Below are positions 15,359-22,213 of a stretch of 29,957 nt of DNA, in pieces. The notes below the pieces were generated by a model that was not told where the DNA came from, searched no databases, and saw only the letters and a program-made list of their open reading frames with translations. Made by a program: the position numbers and the translations under genes. Numbering within the stretch: position 1 is the first letter of the stretch; every line of letters starts with the position of its first letter. This DNA comes from a virus: positions 1 through 29,957 of the IMG/VR virus record IMGVR_UViG_3300042566_000988; one strand, given 5' to 3'.

Positions 15359-16841
15359 GGGTCGGATCCGGTGCGTTGGGGTCGGGTTTTGCGGTCCAGT
15401 CTGTTTCTGCGTTTGACTCAAGCGTCAAACCCTTTTCAGCGGTCTTTTTCCGGAAAGACGAGATCTGTTCCAGCACATCCTGCGGGCTTGCACCACGTCT
15501 ACGGATTGCCTCGTGTTCGCTAGCAAAGCCAGAGCGCACCAGTTGGTTCCAGGCATTCGCTTCTTTGAGCGGGTCGATCCAGGGCATGGCCTGGGCAACC
15601 ATCATGCAATCGTCAGCGGTTTCACGGACCACGTCAGACGGGATCGGCACCACGCCAGATAGGTCGGCGATGCGCACAAACCATTCCCAGACGGGTACAA
15701 CTACCATGCCGCAGAAGTCATCGCTCAGTACCGCGTAGTGGATGTACTGCTCCACAAGTTCCTGCCGCTGTGCGGAATAAGTACCGTCGTAATCTTTCGA
15801 CAAGCTGCTATTGGAAATGCCAAAACCAGCAGCGCCGGCCCGTAACTGGCCCTGACGCCAAGTCACGGCATTGGGGTTTGGCCGCTTACTATCAATCAGG
15901 CCGACCTCTTCACCGACGCCAAGGCCGTCAAAGATGGTGCCGGCTTCAATCTCGATTTCACGCGGGATCGGGTTGCCGTCTTCATCTGTCTGGATCTGAT
16001 CCGGGTTATACATGTCTGGCGTGCCGCGCTTCACGTACATCGCCAGCCGGGCCGCTAGTTTTGCGGCAACGCGCTCAGACTCTTCGTAATCTTTGAGGTC
16101 ATCTAGACGGGTGATAACGCTGGCCAGCTCAGAAACGCCCCGCAGCTGGTGAAGCCGGTCCGGCGTGTACAGGTGGATGACGTTGTCGAAAGAAATACGC
16201 TTCAGGTTGCCAGCGCTGGGGAAAACGTTCAGATCATTGAGCGGTGAGGTTTTATAAACCCACAGTGCCCGTTTGCGGCCCCATTCATTGACTTCAATGC
16301 CCTGCCGGATCCGCTTACTGGTGTCGTTGTAATCCAGCGGCACCATGTCGGCTTCGAAAAGCTCGAGGCTCATGGGCACCCGGGTGCCGTGATCAAGCCC
16401 CGGCACCGGACCCATGATAGCTTGGGCAAAGCCCTCGCCGTCGCGCCACCAGCTGTAGGCCAGCATGCGTTGACAGCGCGCCCAGTTCATCTGCCATGTC
16501 ACTTCCGGGCGGCGGCACCAGTCTTTATACGCAGAGCGCAGCGCCGCGGCGTACTCTTCGTGGATCGTGCCATCAGCCCGACGGGGCTGCGGCTCGATGC
16601 CAATGCCATTGGGGCCGACCACGTTATTGACCAGCGTACGCAAGCCGCCACGGGTAAGGTCGTGATTGCGCTGGAGGTTGCGTACCTGGGCGCGCAAAGG
16701 CAGAGCGGCGGCCTCTGTCATCCGGTTTGGCGGAGTGTTCTTGCGGATAACCTTGCGGTACCGGGTTTCCTTGGCGGCGTCGTAGCTTGCCGATGGGGAA
16801 ATGGCGGCGCGCAGCCGCTGGAATAATCCTGGGCGCTTCAT
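15354..16841 (-). CDS. Portal protein, lambda gpB family
   Basis: The 495-aa portal starts at MKRPGLFQRLRAAISPSASY (ATG 16841), forming an ATGA overlap with gpW. A longer frame to 16928 overlaps gpW and has no ribosome site. The sequence carries lambda-type portal features: LRAQVRNLQRNHDLTRGGLRT early, YSWWRDGEGFAQ, the central PDRLHQLRGVSELASVI, and GISNSSLSKDYDGTYSAQRQ. The C-terminus is charged and Pro-rich. It forms the dodecameric DNA entry ring and docks the terminase. The stop lies inside a 45-bp hairpin repeat, and the protease-capsid gene follows after about 90 nt. Confidence 0.94.
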   Translation of the reverse strand: MKRPGLFQRLRAAISPSASYDAAKETRYRKVIRKNTPPNRMTEAAALPLRAQVRNLQRNHDLTRGGLRTLVNNVVGPNGIGIEPQPRRADGTIHEEYAAALRSAYKDWCRRPEVTWQMNWARCQRMLAYSWWRDGEGFAQAIMGPVPGLDHGTRVPMSLELFEADMVPLDYNDTSKRIRQGIEVNEWGRKRALWVYKTSPLNDLNVFPSAGNLKRISFDNVIHLYTPDRLHQLRGVSELASVITRLDDLKDYEESERVAAKLAARLAMYVKRGTPDMYNPDQIQTDEDGNPIPREIEIEAGTIFDGLGVGEEVGLIDSKRPNPNAVTWRQGQLRAGAAGFGISNSSLSKDYDGTYSAQRQELVEQYIHYAVLSDDFCGMVVVPVWEWFVRIADLSGVVPIPSDVVRETADDCMMVAQAMPWIDPLKEANAWNQLVRSGFASEHEAIRRRGASPQDVLEQISSFRKKTAEKGLTLESNAETDWTAKPDPNAPDPTP

Positions 16842-17062
16842 CGCAGTCTCCCAACAGAAACGCGTAAACCGCCAAAGCTCGGAACGCCAGCAATTTGCGC
16901 TTTCTCGGCAGCAACTTTGGCCTCCCACTCACGGCGGCCAGCAATGATCTGAACAAGGTCTTCTGATCTAAACACCCGGTCGCCGATGCGTGCCTCTTTC
17001 CCTTCAAGGACAGCGGCTTCGGCAGCAAGGTATTTTTGGAGCATGTCGGTGGCAGTAGTCAT
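16838..17062 (-). CDS. Head-tail joining protein, gpW family
   Basis: The 74-aa protein is mostly helical: MTTATDMLQKYLAAEAAVLE, then GKEARIGDRVFRSEDLVQII and a basic helix before GVPSFGGLRVSVGRLR. This length and pattern fit the lambda gpW-like joining protein, which binds beneath the portal. I chose the ATG at 17062 over a TTG at 17080, which falls within the 45-bp repeat. No clear SD is seen before either start. Directly upstream is repeat copy 2 and then the AT-rich toxin-like cassette, so the gene is separated from the rest of its usual terminase neighbours. Confidence 0.8.
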   Translation of the reverse strand: MTTATDMLQKYLAAEAAVLEGKEARIGDRVFRSEDLVQIIAGRREWEAKVAAEKAQIAGVPSFGGLRVSVGRLR

Positions 17063-17078
17063 GCCGCCGAGGCTACGC

Positions 17079-17123
17079 AAAAGCGATTCCGGTTTTTACC
17101 CAAAAACCGGACTATTTTTTATG
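17079..17123. repeat. 45-bp hairpin repeat, copy 2 (before gpW)
   Basis: Identical in all 45 bases to 15314-15358, 1765 bp away and in the same orientation. The two copies bracket the gpW-portal pair. As in copy 1, a frame coming from upstream ends on the TAA within the repeat (17121-17119). Confidence 0.9.
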
Positions 17124-17265
17124 TGTTTTGTTTTTTAGCCTTTGCAGGCGCTTTTACAGCTAGGTTTGCTTCAAGATCGGTCTGAAGTAGCCCTTGATGC
17201 AATCCGTATTTCTGACGCAAAGTTGAATATGCGTATCTTTTTGAAATCCTGCCCCAGTGTATAGC
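17119..17265 (-). pseudogene. Possible truncated gene end overlapping the ART-like gene
   Basis: In another frame overlapping the 3' end of the 200-aa gene, 48 codons are open and read through QTDLEANLAVKAPAKAKKQN to a TAA in repeat copy 2. The C-terminus looks like a real Ala/Lys-rich tail, and its TAA is the same base triplet of the repeat that ends the portal gene in copy 1. No ATG is present; TTG codons at 17220 and 17202 are the only starts. A plausible reading is that the toxin-like cassette was inserted into, and removed the front of, a gene that once preceded gpW. It could also be chance. Confidence 0.35.
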
Positions 17266-17762
17266 TCACCGCCCTCTAAGAATGGGCCTCTGATCGAGTC
17301 ATATGCTGGTTGGTTTCTGGCTGAACGGTACAGATGCAGAGTATTGAGAACCATGCAGTCAAGTTTTCTGCCGGCCTTATCTGGCGTTTCTCCAACATTG
17401 ATTGGAGGCTGCATGCCTGCGATCCTGTAGGTCTCAATAAGCTCATCATGGACAACCAGAACATTATCAAGCGCGCCTTGGTCAAATAGATCAAGACAGC
17501 GACCAAGATCAATGATTGCCCCAAGAACAAAGGGCTTTTTAATTTTTTTGGATTTTTTGCGGTTTTCTGCCCACTGGAAAGCCCTTGCCGGGTTTCCTTC
17601 CCAGAAGTAGATACCGTGGCCTAACCAGTCATAGTCTTTCTCTGATGGAATGAGATGATCCTCTTTTCCTCTCAGGATAGCTTCGCCTACCTTTTCATCG
17701 CAACCATGAAAGCCAAGAACGAAGCTTGGCTGGTACTCATAGGTTGACCAGATTTGAGACAT
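17160..17762 (-). CDS. ADP-ribosyltransferase-like protein, candidate toxin of a two-gene cassette
   Basis: The 200-aa protein starts MSQIWSTYEYQPSFVLGFHG. His19 in GFHG, Tyr52 in WLGHGIYFWEGNPARAFQWA, and a late segment GPFLEGGELYTGAGFQKDTH with IQLCV (Glu164 or Gln180 as third residue) fit the H-Y-E/Q pattern of PARP/DUF3990-type ADP-ribosyltransferase folds. It is not a phage structural protein by any sign. The start overlaps the stop of the 67-aa upstream gene (TAATG), so the small protein is made first, as with many antitoxins. The sequence is AT-rich and Lys-rich unlike the flanking head genes, suggesting a moron acquired by transfer. Family resemblance is from memory; enzymatic activity is unproven. 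Confidence 0.68.
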   Translation of the reverse strand: MSQIWSTYEYQPSFVLGFHGCDEKVGEAILRGKEDHLIPSEKDYDWLGHGIYFWEGNPARAFQWAENRKKSKKIKKPFVLGAIIDLGRCLDLFDQGALDNVLVVHDELIETYRIAGMQPPINVGETPDKAGRKLDCMVLNTLHLYRSARNQPAYDSIRGPFLEGGELYTGAGFQKDTHIQLCVRNTDCIKGYFRPILKQT

Positions 17763-17965
17763 TAGGCGCGATAAGGCTCTGCAAGGTTCCCTTTGTCATC
17801 AATGAACCCTGCTCTTTTTAGAAAATCAATCGCGCTGGCTTTGCTTTTACGGATCTCTTTTCCATACTGTTTAAGGTCAGCAATCTGCTGCTCAGGCGTC
17901 ATAATCGTAACGATAGAGCCAGATTTGAGCTTTTTGACAGTCACTGTAGTTTTTTTGATGCTCAT
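17762..17965 (-). CDS. Small partner protein, candidate antitoxin
   Basis: The 67-aa protein starts MSIKKTTVTVKKLKSGSIVT and ends AIDFLKRAGFIDDKGNLAEP plus YRA. I chose the ATG at 17965, which has AGGGGG about 10 nt upstream; an ATG at 17983 would put that SD inside the gene. The basic beta-rich N-terminus could bind DNA or the partner, and the C-terminal FLKRAGFIDDKGNL is a pattern I associate with small antitoxin-like proteins. It is coupled by a one-base overlap to the ART-like gene. An interrupted inverted repeat overlaps its probable promoter. Assignment as antitoxin is inference from operon structure. Confidence 0.65.
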   Translation of the reverse strand: MSIKKTTVTVKKLKSGSIVTIMTPEQQIADLKQYGKEIRKSKASAIDFLKRAGFIDDKGNLAEPYRA

Positions 17966-17980
17966 GTCTAACATCCCCCT

Positions 17981-18016
17981 CATGAGATATTCATATTCTA
18001 TCCAAATATCTTCATG
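17981..18016 (-). promoter_or_regulatory. Inverted repeat over a -10-like box, candidate operator of the toxin-like cassette
   Basis: The arms CATGAGATATT (17981-17991) and AATATCTTCATG (18005-18016) are inverted copies differing by one inserted base, with 13 nt between. On the minus strand a TAGAAT box lies between the arms, 20-30 nt before the gene start. No good -35 is seen. This is the layout expected of an autoregulated promoter. Confidence 0.5.
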
Positions 18017-18095
18017 CTATGGGGATAATTAACTCTAAGGCAAGAACCCTATAAAAAACCTCAATAATGCAGAATTACGTAAAGATTGCGACTAA

Positions 18096-18407
18096 TTACC
18101 TCTTTACGATGTCGTAAATCTGGGTTTTTGAGAGGCCATGTCGAGACATAAGCTCTTTTAGGTTGGTGCCGTTAAATTCACGCTTGATGCTGGCATCTCG
18201 CTCGCGCTTCTCTTGCGTGCCATTGAACTTGGGGACGTATACATGGTTACCGCCCAGTCGGCGTCGTAATCCCCGGGTGATGGCTTCGGCAATCTGGCTG
18301 GCAAACGCTTCGGCCATGCCGACCTCTTCCTGGATGGCGGCGGTAACTTCGTAGACCAAAGACACGGATGCGTCATCAATCTGCGACAAAGACTCACGGT
18401 TGATCAT
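18096..18407 (-). CDS. Mor-family transcription activator
   Basis: The 103-aa protein has an acidic N-terminal helical half (DASVSLVYEVTAAIQEEVGM, ASQIAEAITRGLRRRLGG) and then NHVYVPKFN followed by RDASIKREFNGTNLKELMSR and GLSKTQIYDIVKR. This is the pattern of Mu Mor/C proteins: a dimerisation half, a VYVPK-type linker strand, and a helix-turn-helix at the C-terminus. Mor binds as a dimer and recruits RNA polymerase to promoters lacking a good -35. Here it sits in the head gene block, overlapping its upstream neighbour by ATGA. It may activate late genes or the following cassette, whose promoter has a -10-like box and no -35. Confidence 0.88.
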   Translation of the reverse strand: MINRESLSQIDDASVSLVYEVTAAIQEEVGMAEAFASQIAEAITRGLRRRLGGNHVYVPKFNGTQEKRERDASIKREFNGTNLKELMSRHGLSKTQIYDIVKR

Positions 18408-19222
18408 GACTTTGCCTCCAGAATTGATTTCAGGTGGCGTCCAACCATAGGCATGAACTTCGTTTCCTGGTAGCTGGCTAGTATCTGCTCCAGGTCAATA
18501 ACTTTGCTGTAGGTGCCTTGCTTCACAAAAAGGAAGACGGGCTGTACTTTGACGCCATGGATGCCGCTCTTTTTCCAGATGCCCATTGGTAAGTTCTGGG
18601 ATCGACCGTATTTCCAAGATCTGGCACCGAACCAGTTACCCTTGCCTCGGCTGATGAAATACACGGCGCCATTGATGGTTTTATAGCCGCTTTCTGTCCG
18701 GCCGACATTGGCTAATTTTGCTTTGCGCTTATCGGTCATATTTGCCCGATAGCCGAGGTTCATTTCAGCGGCCCCAAGATAACTGAGCAACTGGCGTATA
18801 AAGCTTGCTGGGACGTTGCCAAACGCATCGAGCGGTGCGGCTGCTCCGGGTACCATAGCGTAACCCGGCGGCAAATAGCCTGTCTTAAGGAAGGCTCCTT
18901 CCATTTTTTTCCAGGCACGGGTGCCACCAGTGAATAAGTGGCCAAGCGCTTTGTTGTATTCGGTGCCCTTTCCCGGTGAATCCTGGCGAAGCTCAACCCT
19001 TGATTCTAGGGTATCTGGTGTCGACTTGATCACCCGGAACGAGCGCAAGGCATAAGGCGTGGCGCCGCCCTTGAACCGTTGTTGCATGGCGGTCTTGATT
19101 TCGGCGTTAACGTCAAATGCGGCTGATGTCAGTATTTTTGACGATACGGCCCGTGCTTTATCTGGTATGCCGCGAAAGTAGTCGATGACCTGCGACATAT
19201 CAACGTGCGCTTTGATTTCCAT
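18404..19222 (-). CDS. Phage protein of unknown function, perhaps minor virion protein (272 aa)
   Basis: The protein starts MEIKAHVDMSQVIDYFRGIP. The N-terminal part (DKARAVSSKILTSAAFDVNA, EIKTAMQQRF, then a beta-rich SFRVIKSTPDTLESRVEL) recalls phage gp10/gpZ-like tail proteins, which start with a helix, a long helix, then strands. The middle (GTRAWKKMEGAFLKTGYLPPGY) and the C-terminal region are basic, with many Lys and aromatic residues. It is placed between large terminase and the Mor-like gene, 10 nt after the terminase stop. That is an unusual place for a tail protein, so I leave the role open. Confidence 0.7.
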   Translation of the reverse strand: MEIKAHVDMSQVIDYFRGIPDKARAVSSKILTSAAFDVNAEIKTAMQQRFKGGATPYALRSFRVIKSTPDTLESRVELRQDSPGKGTEYNKALGHLFTGGTRAWKKMEGAFLKTGYLPPGYAMVPGAAAPLDAFGNVPASFIRQLLSYLGAAEMNLGYRANMTDKRKAKLANVGRTESGYKTINGAVYFISRGKGNWFGARSWKYGRSQNLPMGIWKKSGIHGVKVQPVFLFVKQGTYSKVIDLEQILASYQETKFMPMVGRHLKSILEAKS

Positions 19223-19232
19223 AAGTAATCCA

Positions 19233-21173
19233 TCAGAGACGCGATCCCCAATCGCTTTTTGTCACACCTGATGTTTTTTGTTTTTTATGGATACGGCTTG
19301 CTGCATTATTAGGTTTAACTGCTGGTTTTGCAACGGTTTTTGAGTCTGACACATTAGAAATATAAGCTTCGGATGCGGCAGACTCCGGTTCTAGCATCAT
19401 TGCCCGACGCCGCCAATCAGCAATACGCCACTTGTGCAGGTACAGCTCAGGATGCTGGCTGGCTGCGATGGCGTAAACGCGGGTATCCAGTGGCTCGTTG
19501 CGCTTACCTTTTTTGATCTCCCAGCGGTTTTTGCGTGGGTTATAAGTTTCTGAGACCAGACCATCGAAATATTGCGGGTCTAGCGCCGTCGAAAAGTGCA
19601 TCTTGCGGTCGCTGGGGTCTTTGTCTGCATCGCCATTAAGCCGGGCATAAATCAGGTGCTTTGCGGTATCTGTGCCGACGGTATAGAGCGCCACGCCTTT
19701 TTTGATGGTCTGGCCTCGCCAGTTCACATCCTGATGGCTGGGCTTACCAAGAATGATTCGACCGGGCTGGCTGGCACCTTTGATGGCTATGCAACGTCTT
19801 ACTCGCTGGCTGCGCACAAAGTTGTAGACAGCATGGGTATGGTGACCGCCGGTATCAATAGCGGTGGCTTCAATGCGGAGTGCTTTGCCATAGGCGTTGG
19901 TAAACTCAGCCGATAGGTAGTCTGCCAGGGCATCCCAAACGCGCTGCTCTGCCGGGTTGCCAAAAATAACGTGGTAGTCGATGGTCCACTCTTTTTCGCC
20001 AATCCCATGGCCAACAATCTGTATCTCGAGTCGGTCATCTTGCGTATCAACACCGGCAGTTAGAACCAGGCATCCCATAGGGATGGTACGCAACGCATAA
20101 GGCTCTGCACGCGCCATGAGCACGTTTGGCTTTAGGTCATGTGACCTGTCGGCCCACGTTTCTCCGAGGCGGGTATTGACGAACCGCATCAGCTTCGACG
20201 GATCGTCCTGCGCCTCAATCCATTCATCAGCCAGCTCTGCCCACGATAGGCCAAGACCGATTGGCGAGTACAGCGCGTTGATATGATACGAGCGCCAGAG
20301 CCCTTCAGGGTTATGCGCCAGCCAGCGGCCTTGCGACATCATGGATGACTTGAGGTGCTCGCCAATCTCGCCACCGCAATGCTCGCAAACGTACCAGGCA
20401 TGCGAGCAATGCCGCCCTGTTTTAGTCCAGCGTAGGTTCGGCCATTTCAGATGCTGCCGCTCATCACAATGCGGGCATGGCACCATGAACCGGCGCTGGT
20501 CGCCAAGCTCAAACTGCTCTTCGATTCGGCTGGCATCTTTCATGGTCGGTGTACTGACGACAAACAGCTTTCGATCATGGAAGGTGGTCAGACGCACTTC
20601 CAGCAAACCGAGCGGGTCGCCCTGCAGGGTGGACCAATCGTATTCGTCGATTTCATCAGCCAGGGCATAGCGCAGCGATGTAGACTTGAGTTCGGCTGTC
20701 GAGCCGGCCGTTTTGGCGTAGAAGATGCCGCCGGTAAAGCGTTTGCGGAATGCCGAGTTATCCCCTGCCCGATTGCTACGGCTGGCCATGACTTCGGCAA
20801 TGGCCGGTGTATCTTTGGCCATTGGGTCAAACTTCTGGCTCATCCAGTCCTGCAAAGACTTCTCGGTTGGCATGACAATGGCGACCGGACCCTTGGCATG
20901 GGTCATGATGTAGCCAAGCCAGTTGCTGCCAGCCTCGGTACCGCCGACTTGAGACGATTTCATGAAGACTACTTTGCGGACTGGAGACTCTTCTGACAAT
21001 GCATCCATGATCTCGCGCAGGTAGGGCGTGCGCGATGTTTTCCAGCTTCCGGCCTCAGCGCTACCCTCGCCAGAAAGTACGCGATTGGCATCCGACCACT
21101 CGGATACCGTGAGCGGCGCCTTTGGGCGAATCGCCCGGCGTACCGCAGAAATCGTTATTGCCAGCGCGCTCAT
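19233..21173 (-). CDS. Terminase large subunit, lambda GpA family
   Basis: The 646-aa protein has an N-terminal ATPase with a variant Walker A around residues 71-79 (MKSSQVGGTE) and Walker B RYALADEIDEYD at 169-179. A zinc-ribbon-like insert follows: Cys233-x2-Cys236 and Cys263-x2-Cys266. The nuclease domain begins with LTAGVDTQDDRLEIQIVGHG (Asp374), continues with AIDTGGHHTHAVYNF, and is followed by a Lys-rich disordered tail. It cuts concatemers and pumps DNA into the prohead through the portal. The family usually recognises cos sites with a Nu1-type small subunit. It overlaps the small subunit gene by ATGA. Confidence 0.96.
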   Translation of the reverse strand: MSALAITISAVRRAIRPKAPLTVSEWSDANRVLSGEGSAEAGSWKTSRTPYLREIMDALSEESPVRKVVFMKSSQVGGTEAGSNWLGYIMTHAKGPVAIVMPTEKSLQDWMSQKFDPMAKDTPAIAEVMASRSNRAGDNSAFRKRFTGGIFYAKTAGSTAELKSTSLRYALADEIDEYDWSTLQGDPLGLLEVRLTTFHDRKLFVVSTPTMKDASRIEEQFELGDQRRFMVPCPHCDERQHLKWPNLRWTKTGRHCSHAWYVCEHCGGEIGEHLKSSMMSQGRWLAHNPEGLWRSYHINALYSPIGLGLSWAELADEWIEAQDDPSKLMRFVNTRLGETWADRSHDLKPNVLMARAEPYALRTIPMGCLVLTAGVDTQDDRLEIQIVGHGIGEKEWTIDYHVIFGNPAEQRVWDALADYLSAEFTNAYGKALRIEATAIDTGGHHTHAVYNFVRSQRVRRCIAIKGASQPGRIILGKPSHQDVNWRGQTIKKGVALYTVGTDTAKHLIYARLNGDADKDPSDRKMHFSTALDPQYFDGLVSETYNPRKNRWEIKKGKRNEPLDTRVYAIAASQHPELYLHKWRIADWRRRAMMLEPESAASEAYISNVSDSKTVAKPAVKPNNAASRIHKKQKTSGVTKSDWGSRL

Positions 21174-21733
21174 GAGTCGCCTTTTTCCTGATTCATGCGC
21201 TTCGAAAACTCGCGCTCCATATCCGTGAGTGCCGCACGAATGTCTTGCCGCAGCACGGCGCGAATGGCATCCAGGTCTTTCCCAACCAAATCGGGCCCCG
21301 TGCGATAAGGCAGCTGCTCGAGCGCCTGCCGGAATGTAGTGACTACGTCAGCCACAGCCAACCGCATATCAGCAATTGGCACCAGTTCGCCAATCTCCCG
21401 CTCGTAATCCAGGCGGGCTCGCTCTGCCAGAAAGTGCTCTTTTTTTGCTCTGGCACGCTGGTAGCTGTGCTCTTCCGGTGAATCGTCGACAGGTAACTCT
21501 GGAGGTACGGAGTTAAGCTCTGGAGATTGACCACCGCGCTCATCTCTCCAGCGGTTTACAACGTCATCTCTGTTGGGGTCGGCAGTTTCTTTAATCCGTG
21601 CTTTGGATGCTTTAACAAGTACGCGGCCATCCTGATCGATTACTAGGCGGTTTTCTCGTTTGAGCTTGGTGATGTAGCTGCGATCGACGCCGAGCATTCT
21701 GGCGAATTCGATCTGTTTAACGGAATGTATCAT
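21170..21733 (-). CDS. Terminase small subunit (Nu1-like)
   Basis: The 187-aa protein starts MIHSVKQIEFARMLGVDRSY (ATG 21733), with GGGAG 8 nt upstream and a TAATG overlap with the preceding stop; an ATG at 21748 has no SD. The N-terminal ARMLGVDRSYITKLKREN is a winged-helix/HTH recognition unit. The middle (residues about 60-110) is charged and possibly disordered with SYQRARAKKEHFLAERARL, a motif seen in phage terminase small subunits, and DYEREIGELVPIADMRLAVA follows. The C-terminal helices form the oligomerisation and large-subunit contact region. It would bind the packaging start site; that site has not been located with certainty here. Confidence 0.88.
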   Translation of the reverse strand: MIHSVKQIEFARMLGVDRSYITKLKRENRLVIDQDGRVLVKASKARIKETADPNRDDVVNRWRDERGGQSPELNSVPPELPVDDSPEEHSYQRARAKKEHFLAERARLDYEREIGELVPIADMRLAVADVVTTFRQALEQLPYRTGPDLVGKDLDAIRAVLRQDIRAALTDMEREFSKRMNQEKGDS

Positions 21734-21945
21734 TAACGGCACTCCCATGGCACTGTGAGCGATTCAAATGGTTTACTGCGGGGTGTGCCAATCTCTATGC
21801 CGTTTTCACGCGCCCAGAAGGTTTCTTGACCATCCATGCCGGCTTTAATGGATTGGTTGATGCTGTCAGCGCCGAATACTTCCCGGCACTCATCAATAAA
21901 CGCCGTGACGATGGGCATAGATTCGCGGAGGCTTTTCTTGCTCAT
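21733..21945 (-). CDS. Small phage protein upstream of terminase (70 aa)
   Basis: The protein starts MSKKSLRESMPIVTAFIDEC and ends PFESLTVPWECR. The ATG at 21945 lies 6 nt after the last iteron of the mirror array, so any upstream extension would read through the repeats and is unlikely. The core ECREVFGADSINQSIKAGMDGQ is a pattern found in short proteins before terminase genes in several prophages. Only a weak SD (GGAA within the iteron) precedes it. The stop overlaps the terminase small subunit start. Function unknown. Confidence 0.75.
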   Translation of the reverse strand: MSKKSLRESMPIVTAFIDECREVFGADSINQSIKAGMDGQETFWARENGIEIGTPRSKPFESLTVPWECR

Positions 21946-21950
21946 GCGGC

Positions 21951-22209
21951 TGTTCCAGCTCTGTTCCAGCTCTGTTCCAGATGAACTGAAAATAAAATCC
22001 AATAAAAACAACTGTGTTCCAGATGTTCCAGATGTTCCAGATGATTTGTATACGCGCGCGAGAAAAATATATGTGTAAGTTGTCGTTTTTGTTTTCTTAC
22101 GCCCGTGCGCGTGAAAGTGCTGGAACATCTGGAACATCTGGAACAGCTATGATTTAAAACATATTTTTTTACGAAGCAGCTGGAACAGAGCTGGAACAGA
22201 GCTGGAACA
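21951..22209. other. Mirror-symmetric array of 12 iterons, probable replication origin
   Basis: Twelve exact 8-mers are present: TGTTCCAG at 21951, 21962, 21973 (11-bp step) and 22015, 22024, 22033 (9-bp step), then its reverse complement CTGGAACA at 22120, 22129, 22138 (9-bp step) and 22180, 22191, 22202 (11-bp step). Every position is mirrored exactly about base 22080. The outer arms are identical over 30 bp, the inner arms over 26 bp, while the spacer sequences differ. The centre (22041-22119) is AT-rich with flanking CG-rich patches. The array starts 5 bp after the primase-helicase stop. P4-type primase-helicases bind iterons of the form GGTGAACAG, which these resemble. An alternative is a terminase binding (cos/pac) site. 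Confidence 0.8.
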
Positions 22210-22213
22210 CGCA

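Noticed and set aside
16842-16928. N-terminal extension of the portal
   Set aside because: It overlaps gpW in another frame, is Cys/Trp-rich and unlike portal sequence, and lacks an SD. The ATG at 16841 gives the usual ATGA overlap.
15314-17123. Composite transposon or attachment sites made by the 45-bp repeats
   Set aside because: Copies are direct, contain hairpins, and enclose only gpW and portal. No transposase or integrase is present.
21946-22137. N-terminal extension of the 70-aa gene through the iteron array
   Set aside because: The extension reads SGTSGTSGT-type repeats produced by the iterons, and the ATG at 21945 gives the conserved-looking MSKKSLRESM start. The repeats are better explained as DNA sites.
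21951-22209. CRISPR array
   Set aside because: Repeats are 8-mers with 1-3 nt between them, in inverted halves. There are no unique spacers of uniform length and no cas genes.
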